Source: Edolisoma coerulescens (lineage: Eukaryota > Chordata > Aves > Passeriformes > Campephagidae). From it: a DNA stretch of 64,000 nucleotides. Location of the stretch: NCBI GenBank assembly GCA_013397115.1, contig VWZW01002585.1:2184457-2248456 (forward strand), given 5' to 3'. The notes under the pieces are model-generated. The model did no database searches. It was not told where the DNA came from and saw only the letters and a program-made list of their open reading frames with translations. The translations under genes were made by a program, and so were the position numbers. Below are positions 37,423-51,240 of this stretch, piece after piece; position 1 is the first letter of the stretch, and each line of letters starts with the position of its first letter.

Positions 37423-38165
37423 ATCACAGAAACATCAGTGCTGGAAGAGACCTTCAAGACTGTCTCATCCAACTGTCAACACAGCACCACCATAATCACC
37501 CCTAAACAATATCCCCAAGTGCCACATCCAGATGCCTCTTCAAACACTTCCAGAGACGGTGACTCCACCACCTCCCTGGGCAGCTAATTCAATGCCCAAG
37601 ACCTCTCAGTGGGGGAAAAAAAAAAAAAAAAATCTAATATCTAATTTGAACCTCCCCTGAGCCCAGTTTAAGGCTATTTCCTCTTGTCCCTTCACTTGAT
37701 ACGTGTCAGAAGAGACTGACCCCCACCTTGCTACAATGTCTTTTCAGGTGGTTGTAGAGAGAATATAAAATCCCCCCACCGAGCCTCCTCTTATCCAGAC
37801 TAAAAAGCCCCAGCTGCTTCAGCTGCTCCTCATCAGACTTGTGCTCCAGACCCTTCCCCAGCTCTGTTGCCCTTCTCTGGACACGCTCCAGCCCCTCAAT
37901 GTCTTTCCTGTCATGAGGAGCCCAGAACTAAACACAGGATTCGAGGAGTGGTCTCACCAGTGCTGAGTACAGGGGGACAATCCCTGCCCTGGTCCTGCTG
38001 GCCACGCTATTGCTGACACAGAGTGCCAGGATGCCACTGGCCTTCTTGGCCACCTGGGCACAGCTGGCTCAGGTTCAACCACTACTGACCCACACCCCCA
38101 GGTCCTTTTCTGCTGGGCAGCTTTCTACCCGCTCTGCCCCCAGCCTGTAGAGCTGAAGGGGGTTG
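37423..38165 (-). mobile_element. CR1 LINE 3' fragment, minus strand (same family as 58312-59190)
   Basis: The plus strand opens with AATCACAGAAACATCAGTGC and GGAAGAGACCTTCAAGACTG, reverse complement of a CR1 3' end of a different family from the 11.8-kb copy. It continues with GACTCCACCACCTCCCTGGG, CAGCTCTGTTGCCCTTCTCT and GTGCTGAGTACAGGGGGACA and stops at GCTGAAGGGGGTTGTTGTT (ORF2 interior). The protein sense of the minus strand is the CR1 ORF2 C-terminus, broken by stops and indels. A 17-base A homopolymer at 37616-37632 interrupts the element where related copies read AGAAATTTTTCCTAA-like sequence. Confidence 0.93.
37616..37632. repeat. Poly-A run inside CR1
   Basis: Seventeen A follow GGGGG, within the CR1 copy. 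In the sister copy at 58.5 kb the same place reads GATGAAGAAGTTTTTCCTAA. The run therefore probably expanded by slippage from a short A-rich word after insertion. Confidence 0.85.
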
Positions 38166-38167
38166 TT

Positions 38168-41100
38168 GTTACCAAATGTTTTAATAAGTTTTGTTTTGAA
38201 CAGTATAGAGGATCTATTAAACATTGTTTATATTTATATAAAGACATCCAAGACATTGCTAGGAGGAATGTATTACCCAAAGATGGGAAAAATTGAGTTG
38301 ATGATGATATTATTCTTCATAATTGTAAATATTATCGGAAGATACTAAGACTGTGGGGACAGAGTCCAAGCTTATGAATTTTCCATTGGATTAGAAATCC
38401 CAATATTCAGGTCTATTTTGTTTTCCTATATTTGAGCACATTTATGTTAGATGTGGAAGTTCTTTCAGTCTTGTTAGGTATTTTTATAGAGACCATGTGC
38501 ATGCAATAAAGTCTGGTAAGACTAATGGCCCCTAAAAGCCTGTGACCAAACATTCTGAAATTTTCTTTGATTAAGGAACATGAACAACCATCAAACATAC
38601 AACAAATTTCAATGCAATTCTTTCACAGTTTATTCAGTGTGAGAACAAAACTTTACTAAGTGCTTGAGATTCACTTGGTCTCTGTCTCAGCCTTTGTCTG
38701 TCATCAGTTTCATCAAAGCTTTTAGGAGATACAGAAGCTTTTTGATGAAAAGCAGAGTAGGACTGAATTGACAGCAGGATGATACTGAATTTTGATTTTT
38801 TTTTTTTTGGCAACCCTGAAGTTTTTTTAAAGCAAAGTACAGTGGCTTTTAACAGAAAAAAGACAGTTTGAAGTAGAGCATCTGGACAGGAAAAATAATA
38901 TTTCTCTTCATTCCCCCAAGCTCTTAAAAGCATCTGGTAGCTGATGAAGCTTTCAGTCTAGCGGGGAAGTAGAAGTTCAGTGTTAAACTGGAAGTGTCAT
39001 GCAAGTGTCAGATTCGTTATCTTTTGAGGTGTCTCACAGCTTTTACCTACACTCTGGCTGAGCCCTTTTCACGAGATGGTGGTGGCTCTGAAAGGCATTA
39101 ATGTTTTTATTTTTGTTATCAAGAAACTTTCCCTCCCTTTCACTGCTGAGTTAAAAATAAAGATGAGGAAAACTAGCCAAGCAGTTCTCTCTCTCCTCCT
39201 AAATCACCTTGGTGTTTGTTGTTCCAAACAGGCTTATTTTCAAGCTTTGCCTGGCTGTTTGGTAGGCTAGTAAAGAGATGAAAAAATTTTGTAGAGTGAG
39301 ACTCAAGGAGAACATACTGAAAACTTCTTTTAGGCTATTTCCTCTTGGATTACTGAACTTTCTTTTCAATGCAGGTATTTGGACAACTGCTCAATCAAGC
39401 TCTTTGTTAGAGGCCATTTGACAACAGTATAGGGATGTCTCTGCCAGGGTCACATTCGTCTTAACAGCTTCACCATCCGCCGGTATCTTACTGCAGCTCA
39501 AGTCTCCATGTAGACTCCCCATAACTGCCCGTGTCTCACCTTTATCCCTTTAGGTTTTGTCTGTTCAACAAAGCTCCTCCCTGCTATTTCACTCCTGGCT
39601 CTTCCTCTTTTGTCTTCTGGTTGTCCATATCCCTAGACAGCGAATCATAGAGTCCTAAAGGGGAAGTAAAGTGCAAAAATAGGGTGCCTGGATAGTTGCT
39701 GCTTTTGGAAATGACTCCAGCCCCAGCAGAGCCTGTTTTTGTGCAGTCTCACCATGGAAAGTAGGCAGGAATTGGGTGCTTCATGTCACTCCAGTGCATT
39801 TGGTCCAGATCTGAAACAGAGCCTGGCTGGCACTCAACCCTTCTCTGCCCTCCTCCTCCTCTTGCTGCCAGATGCAGTCTTTTTCTTTCTTCAAAGCTAC
39901 TGATCGTCCTCCTTCAGTCCAACAGCCTTCAGGAAAACAGTGAATTTCAGGCATGTGATCTGAGAAATTCCATTATTTTCTCATCAGTTTCTTCACTGAC
40001 TGCAGGAGGGCAACAACACAACTGCACTTTTCTTTTTCAAACAAGGCACCTAGCTGGCAGTGCCCTTAAACACAACCTTTTAGAGGAAGGTGTCCAAAGC
40101 ATAATAAACAGGCTGAAATTATAAATCCATTGCTGTCACAGAGCTTACAAGTTCTTAGCTGACTTGCCTGGGCAGAGCTGGTTGTTTTCTTTTTGCATAG
40201 CAGCATGTAATTAAAATATTCACATGCAGATTGCAGCCAATTAAGGGCTGAATCCTGCTAGATGCTGAGCAAAATTTGAACGGTGCTGAGAGATCTCAGC
40301 TGCCAAGGAAGAGAGGAGGCTCAAAGTATTCTGAGTTGGCCAGCATCTGGCAGACTGCCTTAACATTGATTTGTTCTTATGTTAGGATAAAACTGGCAAG
40401 GAACAGGAAAGCAGTTTAGGGCTCAATTAACAAACAGACTTTAAAAAATGTATTTCACTTTCTGCCTTAGGCTTTGCCTTAGGGCTAGCCCTGTTCACAG
40501 AGCTAAGACTAAAAGAGAAAAACTGCTTATATACATAATATCCTGTAAACAGTTATCCCCTCTATAAGGGCAATTCAAAACATCTCAATGTCACAGACAC
40601 TCTGGTACGGAAATCAATCAGGCTGGTATTAGGTCAAATTATTCAGTAGAATAGCTAAGATTTATTTGTAAAAGATTTTTTTGTTTGTTTGATGGTTTGT
40701 TTAAAGTTTTCATAGTGTTTGAACTGGAAAAATAAAACAGTATCTTTTGAATTTGGGCATAAATTAGGCTGGGCTGAAGAAGTTATATGGCACAAGGAGC
40801 CTACTGCTTTGTCCTGGAGAATATTGTGGTGGAAAAAGTAAAGCTTTCCTGCTGTTGAGATATTCATTAGATAAATATATTAATTATGGCAGTGGCTACT
40901 TCTTTCCTGTTGCACTTCACAAATGTGCAGAGGGCCTGTGCTGTAACTGTGGGTAGTTTTGACTAGCTCACTTGTGTGTTCTTACAAAGGCTTATTTATG
41001 GCAAAGAAAAATGGCTTTTTTTGAGAAGTGTTTTTGGAAAAGCAGTGGAAGTCATCTCTGCAGAATGACTGTGGTTGGGGCCATGGTACTGTGATCCACC

Positions 41101-41655
41101 TTCTAGGAGCTACTGCCTGGAGACAGGATGTCCCACTGCTGCTCTTCCTATCTGCAAATTGTCTAGGAACCTGGGGATTTGAAGCTCTTCAATGCATTAC
41201 AATCCTTGTACTCCCTTAATGGAGTCAACAGCCATACCATCCTTGGCTGAATTTTCTGAGGTTTTGCAGAGGTCTTTGTGCAGAAGTTAAAAGCTAAATC
41301 AATAAAATAGCAAGACAAGCATCCATCTGCTTTATCTTGTTAAATTTATTTCTGATTATCTGACCTTATGAGACCTTTTTGCCTCTCTTTCCATTCAAGG
41401 CAAATTCAGGTGGTAACAAGAGAGAATAATTCCTTCCAGAGCAAAGTGATTCACTGTTAGTCTACATTCTGTTTGTCTATACAGTTTCCCTAAGTTGCTA
41501 TGACAGTGCTGATAAAGAATATCTACTTCACCCTTCTATGTATTTTTTTCATTTTGGAGAGTAGAGAAAGAGTGTGTCTGATCACACATTTTATTTGTTC
41601 CCTTTGGAGAAAGGTGCGGAGAAATATTTCTAAATGAAGCTGATTCAAAGTTTCT
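38168..41655. other. Unique sequence
   Basis: No gene or element is recognised. A 13-base T run lies at 38796-38808. The block at about 40150-40290 is unique and contains GTAATTAAAATATTC and GCCAATTAAGGGC; it may be a regulatory element but is weakly supported. An isolated AATCATAGAG word near 39644 is not enough to call a CR1. Confidence 0.4.
38796..38808. repeat. Poly-T run
   Basis: Thirteen consecutive T. No adjoining retroelement is visible. Confidence 0.8.
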
Positions 41656-41661
41656 TAGCAC

Positions 41662-42018
41662 CCTAAAAAACCTGATCTTGCTGCCCACAGGGTTGAGCTT
41701 GTGGCTGCTTATGTTATGGGGAAGAAAGAGATAGCAGAAAGAATATGGGACAAGATGTTGCACAGTGAGATAACGAGCTTTGGAGAGCCAGGCTTGCTGG
41801 TTTTGCTTCTGCAGGAGGAACAGGATGCAGGGCTGACCTTTGGGAAGGAGGCCCACTACCTCTTTTCTTTAGCAAGAGAAGCCACAAGAACCAGCCCTCA
41901 GGAGTTTATACAGGCTGCCATAATTCTGAGGAACTCAGCCAATCAGCCTCAAAGAAATACAACAATATCATTGCATTCTCTCTTTCTTAACGGGAGCTTC
42001 TCTCCTGAACTTACATGA
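41662..42018 (+). other. Unassigned plus-strand open frame with acceptor-like start
   Basis: The frame is open for about 118 codons, from just after a stop at 41659-41661 to TGA at 42018. A splice-acceptor-like CTTGCTGCCCACAG ends near 41692 inside the frame. The predicted peptide is mixed charged/hydrophobic, with a helix-like GLLVLLLQEEQ stretch, and lacks the skewed composition of chance AT-rich frames. I recognise no domain and see no donor site that would make it an internal exon; if real, it would be a terminal exon. Chance remains likelier than coding. Confidence 0.2.
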
Positions 42019-43877
42019 AAGGCACAGCATGGGATGTAGGCTGAGGAATGACAGATGCCCCTCTGCTGTTCTCTGTTCACTGTTCGTGTTGAAATCTGTA
42101 ACAAGGAGCTGATCTAAGGGTGTCAGTAAGAGAAAAAACCTTCAACTAGCCTCTTAGAAAGGTTAGACAAAATATCATATTGGGATATTTGGGTTTGGGG
42201 TTTTTTTGTGTTTTGTTTTAATTTCATATCAGCTGTACAAGTTGAGGCTTAAAAATAAGGATGATATGTTATTTTTGTAAGTCTGAAGAGTCCCTTTGAA
42301 GGTTAATTTGTCATAAGCTTGTAAATGGCATGTCTTTTTAATGAAAAATTTAGTAATGGCCATAAACAAGTACAGGATCTCCTGTATCCACGTGGTAACT
42401 GATATAAGTATATAAAATGCTTTAATAAATAGCATGAGTAACTAGTTCTTAAAGCAAACTTCTTTTGCAATCAGACAGTGCTTTTTTATATTCATTCTTG
42501 CTAGGGAATTGAAACTCCAGTTATTATCTAGATTAGGTAAATTCAGTTTTGCAATGGAAGTTTAATTTTATTTTTTAAAGATGTATGATATGAAAAAATA
42601 CTAGAGTATTTAAAATTTCCCCTTGAAAAGTCATTCAGATTTTAAAGAGCAGTCACTATTAAATATTACACTCGGTTAAAGATAGATAGTAGTTTTTTCA
42701 TCTTTGCTGAGACTGGATTTTTCCCTGCAGTCCAGAATACTTGAGTGCTTTGTCTTCTCTGGGGGTTGAAGTCCTTAATTTTCTTACTGTGATATATTTT
42801 AATGTGATACCTGCTGCTGTTCTTGGAAGTCTTGGAAGACTTATTCACAATCTTGTTTTAAACACAGATCAAATATCAGGGGTATTGTCAATATTTTTTT
42901 CCTCAGGTCTGTTTCATTGTCTACCCGTATCATTTCATACCTTAACATGACAGGGCATGAAATTGTCTACCAATTTGCTTGTGTGGTACCTGATAGACTT
43001 GAATTCAAGTGGAATCCCTCTGTATTATATTCATCATAATTAGCCATTCATGTTGCATCAGGAGGAACAAATCTTCTGAAGAACTTTCAAACACTTGTTT
43101 CTTGCAGCCCTTTCAGTCGTAGACTGACTACCTTCTATTTTGTTAATCAGGCAGAGATGTTGCACATCTTTATCTGTAATGCCTTTTTCAGCTCTGCCTG
43201 TATAATCCATTCCTTTCATTTACCTCCTTTTTTCTGCCTTTCTATTCTATTATCCCTTCTCACATAAATAGTTCACAACTTCTTGTGGTATATTCCACAG
43301 AGTCCCAGTTGACAGTCTGTGTTTGGCTTTTATGCAGTTGGAAAAAAATCCTGACTGGGTCTAGGTGGAGTTGCTTGTGGTATAAATAAATACAAAACTG
43401 GTTTGTTAAGTGTGTAAAGTCTCCAAAATTCAGTGCGGGATAAGGAAAGGAGTGGATAAAAAGGAGATCTTCTTGGTATTTTGAAAAACTTCCAGATAGT
43501 TATTTGGTACCCTGATATTTCCAAATACTGTCTCATTTATAAACCAGAACCACAAAGATGCTTACAAATGAGTGAGGCTCATAAAGAAAAGAATCATTAC
43601 AATATTTCAGCTCCTCAAGAAATGATGTCTGCTGAGTGTGTGTGTAAGGATGAACTTACCGAGGGAAAACACAGCTTTCAATCACAACCTGTGATTCTTT
43701 TCTACCTGTACCCCAAATTGCTTGTAGTTCGCTTAATTTCTCCCTTTCTCAGTGCCTATAGCAATAGAACCTCTTCACCTTGAAAATAAAATTATAAAGC
43801 ACAATTTTGTTTCTCTTAAAAAGCAGTATAGTATCCATTTATTGAGAATCAGTTTGGGATTTATGGACTGAAAGAAC

Positions 43878-43909
43878 TTTTTTTCTTTTCCTTTCTTTTT
43901 CTCCTTCTC
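43878..43909 (+). repeat. Polypyrimidine tract
   Basis: A run of T and C only, mostly T with single or paired C, on the plus strand. It has no flanking AG that would define a splice acceptor directly after it. Confidence 0.7.
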
Positions 43910-46900
43910 ATAAAAAATATTTGCACTCCTGACCCCTCTTCCATCCTTCTCATGTTCTAGTTGCTTGTCAATATATAAAGACTTGGATATGGCAATGTTC
44001 CATGCAGGGCCACTGCACTATCTGCAGCTTCTCTGCAATTAATATTCTGTCCTGTCATTTAAGTCCAATCCTGTGTTCCTAGTGTCAAACTGGTTTTGTT
44101 CTATACGACCAGCAAGGTAGCAAATGTTTCCATGTTGAGTCCCACTGCCATTTCTGGAGGTAGCTCCCATTAATCAAGAAGGCTACTTTGTCATAGTGCA
44201 GCTAAAGTTATCACCAAACTTTAAGTACAAAGTTTGAATAATAATGACTCCTCTTTCGTTAAATGGAGTTAACACAGATGAATAGCTTCCCTGATGGTTT
44301 ATTATATTAGTCTTTCAGAACATTGACTGATTTGTTTTTATTACCATGAAAGCTTTTGTCTTATGAAAATTACTTGGGACCACAGGTCAATGTTTTTCAT
44401 GTCACATCTCTATAAGAAGTACATTGCTTTATTATGCTTTGTATTCTGCCACTGCAACCTGTATGTCACTTAAATTTATTTGTCATGATACCACTGCCAG
44501 GCTGCCATTAAATTGTTAAAGGATATTCAGGAAATGTTGTTGCAGTAACCTTTAGAGGAAGACATATGGAAATGGACTATATCTGTTAATTAACATTTCG
44601 AACTGCAAACCTTCCAAAGTATGAGGCCTGATATGGATCACTACACATGAGCGGAATACTTAGAGGGGTGATGATCATGTTTTTCCTGAGACAACAGATG
44701 CTTCTAGTTCAAATTGCCTATCTATCTATTTAAACTAGAAGACTAAACTGTTAAAGAACAAAAATGAAGTCTAGAGAAAGATTGAAAGGTATGTCTCTCT
44801 TCTGTCCATCCACACCAGTCTCAAAAATAAAATGGCTTGTAATTCTTGTCCATCTCAAAAATGTTTAAAGATTGCAGCTCACAGAAGGAGAACAGAGAGC
44901 ATTAGGTATGTATAAGAAAGAAGAGAACCCATGGGAGAAGCTCCTGAGGTGTTTCAGGTTAAGCTGAACCAGGGATCCCAAGTCTTGGGTAAATCACACT
45001 CCCTACTGGAGAAGGCATTGACAGAGGAGAGGTTGCTATCTTGGAGCTAACATGCTGTGATGCTTCCCAGACATGTCCTGGGAATAAAAAATTGGACTGC
45101 ATGCAGATAATCTGAAGCTGGGGAGGATTAAGCTTTCCTGCTTCAGACACTGTGATCTCTAAGAAGATTGGTATGTTAAGGGATATTTGGAACATTAATT
45201 GCTCCTTCTTCAGGGTTGGTCAGAATTCCTGAAGCTATAGTTCTTAATGCTGATCCCATGGTAACACAAGTACATGAGGATGGCATAATCCAGCACTGTT
45301 GAAGAAAGAGGCTCACTGATTTTCTGCTTGTTAAACTTTTATCTACATTGGTTCCCTGACACGGTTTGGTGTGGGGCTGCACAAATCCTTGTGGCAGCAT
45401 AAACTATCATAGGAACATCCTGGATTTTTGAAGGTGGCAGAAACAGGGAACTGTGTGTACCAAAACAGGTTTGGAGTTACAGTGGGAGCAGTATTCCCAA
45501 CAGGCAGCTGCTGACAACATGGAACGGGGATAAAAATAGAGTGAGGTTGAAGCAGGACATGTGCTTGTAGCCCAAGCAAGTATGCTTAGGTGAAAATATA
45601 CAAGGATAAGTGTGATATGTGTCAGAAGCAAAATGATGGACAATGAAAGGAAATCCACAGGCTAGAGAAGACAGAATTGTTTGTTCTGAAAGGAGTGATG
45701 TTGTCTATCAAACCTGGCAGAAACCCCCAATTTTGCTAGGTTTATCTACCTGACCTCGCTGTTTGTAAGTCAAGAGCTGCACAACAATCTGAAGAGCCTA
45801 AAAAATGGGAGGGGTCAATTGAATAGCGGTTTTTTTCCTGTGGACATTAAGGTGACCGGAGGAAATTGAAAATTTGTGGTGAACTCAGACAAAAGACTGA
45901 TGGCTAAATCAATTTTTTTCTACTTTCCCAAGCATTAGATTTCATCGATGGCATTGTGAATTCTGGTTATGTACATGTGGCTAGGTAACTATGCTCACAG
46001 CACCTCTCCAAGTATTAGCTTGTTTTCCTTCTTTTGGGTTATTGCCTGGCACAAACAGTAGAAAACAGATTGCAGGAATAAAGCTTAAAATATTCAGAGA
46101 ATGCAGCTGTGGAATTATATATTTGAGAGGGAAAACTATTGAAAGACCAGAAATATAGGATGCCAATATAATTATTGTTTCCATTGTTCCATTGTTCACT
46201 GTTGTCTCACTAGGTGAAAACCAAAAGAGAAGCTTTGGAAAGAATTGCAGTGTATCTTTCATGCAGGTTGCTTCTCACTACAGTGTATTTCAGCATCCAA
46301 AATAACACTTCTGGAAAGGTTCTTCCTACTTAATCTGCTGCTTTCGTCAGAGTTATTCTTTTTCATTATTCCTTATAAACTTAGGGCTAACCAGCAAACC
46401 TCAAAATTTCCTGCTTTTCTGAAAGCAGTTTCTCTATGAAACAAGTGTGCATGTCCACAAGTTTTTCTTGAATTTTGAGGTAGCAGTAAACCCCTAACTT
46501 GTTTAAGTATTTGAAGTTTTCACTTGGCTTGGATGAAACAAAATACATTGTAACATAGACATAGAAAAAGAGATATTGCTTTAAGGAATATTCCAATGCA
46601 GTTCACTAACCATTAAGTATTGTTCTACTTTTCTGAGCTTAAATCTCTACTGACATGAATCTTTTATATCCTGCAGTGCAAGTTGTACTACTTGGATAAC
46701 TAATACAGTTAAAGCAATGATTTCATTAGACCTGAGAAAGTCTGGAATTGATTGTGATTGTTGAGCAATTGAGTCTCCACTTTGTGTCAGTGGAAAGTTT
46801 TTATTTTTTAATAAACAAATATTCTTGAATGTATTCCTGAACTTGATTTTAGCCATCACTGGTTTAAAAAAAAGAAGGAACACGTAATTTGAAATGTGTT

Positions 46901-47107
46901 TTTGAGACAGCAATTTGAAGGTGTATTTTCTGTGTAGTAGTAGATGTTGGTTCCTGTTTTTATCTGTGGCTTTTAATGTGAGTTTGTTAGCATGGAAATT
47001 AGAATGAATGACGTTAAAAAAGATGAGCAGAAAATGACAGAATAATAAAGGAGAATTGTGACTGTCACAGAGGCAGTTCTAACAAAACCATGGCCAAAGG
47101 TTTTCTG

Positions 47108-47121
47108 TATATATATATATA
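47108..47121. repeat. (TA)7 microsatellite
   Basis: Seven uninterrupted TA dinucleotides. Confidence 0.85.
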
Positions 47122-50100
47122 GTGCCAAATTCAGAAACTGTTTATGGAAATTATGTATACTGAAATATGACATGGTTTACCTGGAATAGGACAAAACAAA
47201 ATTGTTGAACATTTTATTTGTTTAAAAAACATACTTGGGCCTATCCTAAAACTAATCGCATTTTTATCCCAAAATGGGCCAAAAAGATATGAATTTATTT
47301 TGCTTAGAACTCCAAGCTGATACTTTGATGAACTTCATGAAGTTTCTGCTGTCCTGCTTCCTGAGTTTATTAGGGTCCCTATGTATTGGATTGTGGCTTG
47401 GTACCTGTTGTAGCCGTCGTTCCCCCAAAATGGACACACATTAGCCCTGTTTCTACTCGTTAGGGCCCTCCTCTGATTGCTGCAGTTTTTCCCAGGTGAC
47501 GGGCAGTAACCTCATGGTCATGTTGGACACCTCTGTGGACAACCAAAGGAGCCCCTTACACTGGGTATGTCCAGTCTGCAGGCAGTTCCTGGACTACTGC
47601 TCCCCTGCTGATGATTGCCCCTCTTCTTTGCCGAAACACGAAGGTCCAGGAGCAGGTTTTGCCTGTCAAGACAAAGGCAAAAAAAGCATTTAACCTTTTC
47701 AATGCTAGTTCTTCTCTGCCCTTGGGCACACTCATGTTTTCACTGATCTTCCTTTTGCAGGCTCATGGACCTGTAGAATCCCTCTTTGTGAAGTCTTTGA
47801 GCACCAGATGGTTTTGTCTTTCCTGATTTTGTCCCAAAATATTAAGTTGCAATTGTTTTGCTCCTTTTTCTTGCTTAAATTCTTGTACATTCGCTTTTTG
47901 TGTTTTAACCATCATCAGTGGCATCAGGCTTCCTAAGCCAGCTGACACTTCTCTTTTTACCTGTTTTTGAGTTCATGGTGTTTTGCCTGTTGAAAATACC
48001 GTGCAAGTAACTTTTTCTCATGAATTGATTGGAAAAGAGGAAACAGTCTAAAAAAGAAAATTTCAGTATAAACAATCTGTATGACAAAATCATAATAAAA
48101 TGCGAAAGTTATTAACAGAAATTGTAGGGCTACAGTCTTTAACAAAAAAATGTTTTACTGCTGTTGATAAACTGAAGTATTTTTTCTTGGTCAATTTGTT
48201 TGTTATTAATCTCTTCTCTCCCCACTGTCCATAGGGAATGCATACTGTATACCCAGACAGCCATAAACCTTCAGCTGCAGACCACTGACAGAAGTCTACA
48301 GACAACCAGTTTGGGAAGCCTCTGCTTTAAACTCTAAATGATTCAACATTTGTGTAAGTCAGACATTCTGCTATTATGTAACTAATTAATTTTATATCCA
48401 TGTTCATTGTAATGCTAAGAGGTTCAGTCAGTGTATGAGCTGTTTACTCTTGCAAATTGTCTCTCTAATAGTTAGGTGATAAAATTGAAAGTGTTCATGA
48501 ACTCTAAATATGTCCTTAAAATGTGCAGGAAAAGCTGTGTACTGTTTGCAGGCTGTTAAAGAAATCCTTGCTACAGTGACACATTTTGTAAGCTTACATG
48601 GTTTGGATTGTTTTGGGGTTCTTTTTGTATGAATCATTGGCTGAAAACAATATTGATAAACAACTAAGGTCCTATTATATTGGTATTTAAGGCAAGGCTC
48701 AGATATTGTGGTTTATAATGCAAATGACACGTAGAAAATACAGAGCTGACAAGCACTCAGAGAATGTTTTTTTCCCTAATCAAGCTGAGTATTTCAGGCA
48801 AAGACAAATATTGGTATTTAAATTTTTACTTCCTCTATTGCTCTGCCCTTTTTTTGCTTTACAACAAGAGATACTATGGAAATGCAAAAGCATTACAAGG
48901 GGGGAAAATTTTGACTAATATAGGTTGAAGTGTTTTATGAATGGAAACTGAAACACAAGCTGTAGAGAAATCACTTAAGTCACTGCTGAGATACATTCAT
49001 CTCTGGTAGTGCATAAAAGTTAATTAACAGTAGAGTGAACTGGAGGCAATTCAGAGAGAAACATTATTAGATGAGGATGTACAAAGAAAGTGAAATGTCT
49101 TTCAGTTTACTGACTAAGGATAGATGAATATCTACTGATGTCCATAAGTGACCTTGACAGCAAGGAGGAACAGTCTGACTGTACATGTTCCTTGGAGTGT
49201 TCTCTCTGTGGGATTAATAGGATAAGAGAACAGGTAATCAGGTTGTGATGTGAAAGACTAAGGCCTTCTCCCATCCTAATGTCTGGCAGATATTGAGGCA
49301 GCATCAATGTAGCCTCTATATGCAGAAAAGAAAACATTTTTACTGATTGAGCACACTCATATAGGGCCATCTAATGTAAATTGCAGTTTTCTGTTGTATA
49401 GATAGCAACTGCAAGTGGAGAACAGCAAAACCACTGAGGACTGGATACTGAATTCCAAATGGATAGATTTCAAGAGAAGGAATAGTAAAGCCATTGTTTT
49501 GTGTGTTTAGAGCTGAACTAGAAACTACTGCTTAGAGTATTTTGAGAACAGTTCTGTCCTCACAAGGGGATGGACTTAATACTCTTAATCAATCCTTTTA
49601 GACTGTATTTCTTGTTATGGGATGACAGAGTTTCCTAGTGCCAGCCCTGGACAGGCTCACAAGAGTTATTAACCTCAAACATCTATTTGCATAGACTTTC
49701 CTGATTTTATTCTGGTTACTCCTTTGTTGGGACAATTGTGCATAGAACATTTGGTGGAAAATAGGTGATTAATCTGTGCCTGCTCCTGGCAGCTGAATTT
49801 TCCTATCCTCAGTTTTCTTACCATTTTCTAGATAGATTTGGGATATGGAGTTTGTGAACAGTAATAGGTTACTACTGGTGTGATCAAGGACAACTAGGTT
49901 TCAAGAAAAACCTCACATTTCCCTTGATTGCATGTCTTCTGCTGTCACTTTCTTCTCTCCTAGATTTTTCAGGATGTTCTCTTGCTGTAGGTTCTCCATG
50001 CATGTTATATGAGTTCCTATTCGTATTCTGTCAGAATTATGGGACTTTAAAAGTTTAGCCCTATTTCTTCTATTCAAATGGTAAAATGAAATGTATCTAT

Positions 50101-51240
50101 CTGCATCTTTATTCAGGTTAAGAATAATTGATATTCTAAAAAATAATTTCCATTCCATCCATGATCAGTTAACGTCCAGAAGCTCTCTTCCTCTATCAAT
50201 ATCCAGAATGAAGGTTAGAAAGAGCTGCATCTTATTTTGAATGTAACAAAGTTGTAAAGCTATAAGCTTGCTCCTTGCTTGTTTGAACTGAACCCTTGCT
50301 ATATGCCTCATTGGCTAACCAGGCATTCAAAGAGTTCACGTACAACTTGCTGATGTTTTGATGAGTGACTGAGCTCTGCAGATGAAGGTCCAGGAGAATT
50401 CCTGGGAAAGTGAGCTCTGTAGCAACTGGAAGCAAAGCTGTGGTAGCTGAATGCTTTCACTTACCCATTGTTCTAGGCTGTGAGCTGGCAGTCAATTGGC
50501 AAAAGGAGACAGAAATATATTCTTGAAAACATTTCTGTTCAAATGAGTAAGAGGATAGAGTAAAAATAAAACAAGAGTGAGAGACAGGAAGATAGCATGA
50601 AAATAGCAATTTGAGTTATTGTCACAAGGGAGCATTACACATGGCATCACATAATGCATGAGTTAATCATCACAACATTCTTTGGAAGTGAAGCAGAAAA
50701 GTGCAGAACATGACAAGAATTATATTCAAATGCCATAAAATCTTATTTGAAAGTTGTTTACATTTTAAAAAGTAGATCAGTAAATTAAGGGTGGATTAAA
50801 CTGGTTTGTGAAAATTCTAGGAACTTGGCAGAATTCATTCATACAGTGAAATTAATTTGAGGCTGATATATTTGCCTCCATAAGGTTGATTGCAGCAGGC
50901 TCCCCCTCGCTGGAGACTGAGTTTTGTGCAGCATTCCTTAAGAAAGCAATGCTGGCAAACCAGGCTCAGACACAGTGAGTCAACTTAGCTGCTTGTACCT
51001 TACATGGTTCTTTCATGGGTGTAATTCAAAGAAGTGCTGGCAGAGCACAGTGGCTGCACTGTCACCTGGACTGCAGTAGCGTGACAAATTATCACCAACC
51101 TGTGACACCCAAAGCAGACCCTCCCAGCACTGTTCCCCATTGCTTCTGATAAGAATGTCTTCACTTTGCCAAGACTGGCTGTTGTAGCAGAAAGGGGCCA
51201 AGTGGGCCTCCCCATGGGACATCCCATCCTGGGGCTAATC

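Noticed and set aside
39640..39675. AATCATAGAG word resembling a CR1 tail
   Set aside because: Nothing else of CR1 follows; ten bases are not enough to call an element.
47496..47693. Cys-rich 65-codon frame with a CPVC motif in a GC-richer patch
   Set aside because: One CxxC alone does not make a zinc-finger domain, the remaining spacing fits no family, and no splice sites frame it convincingly.
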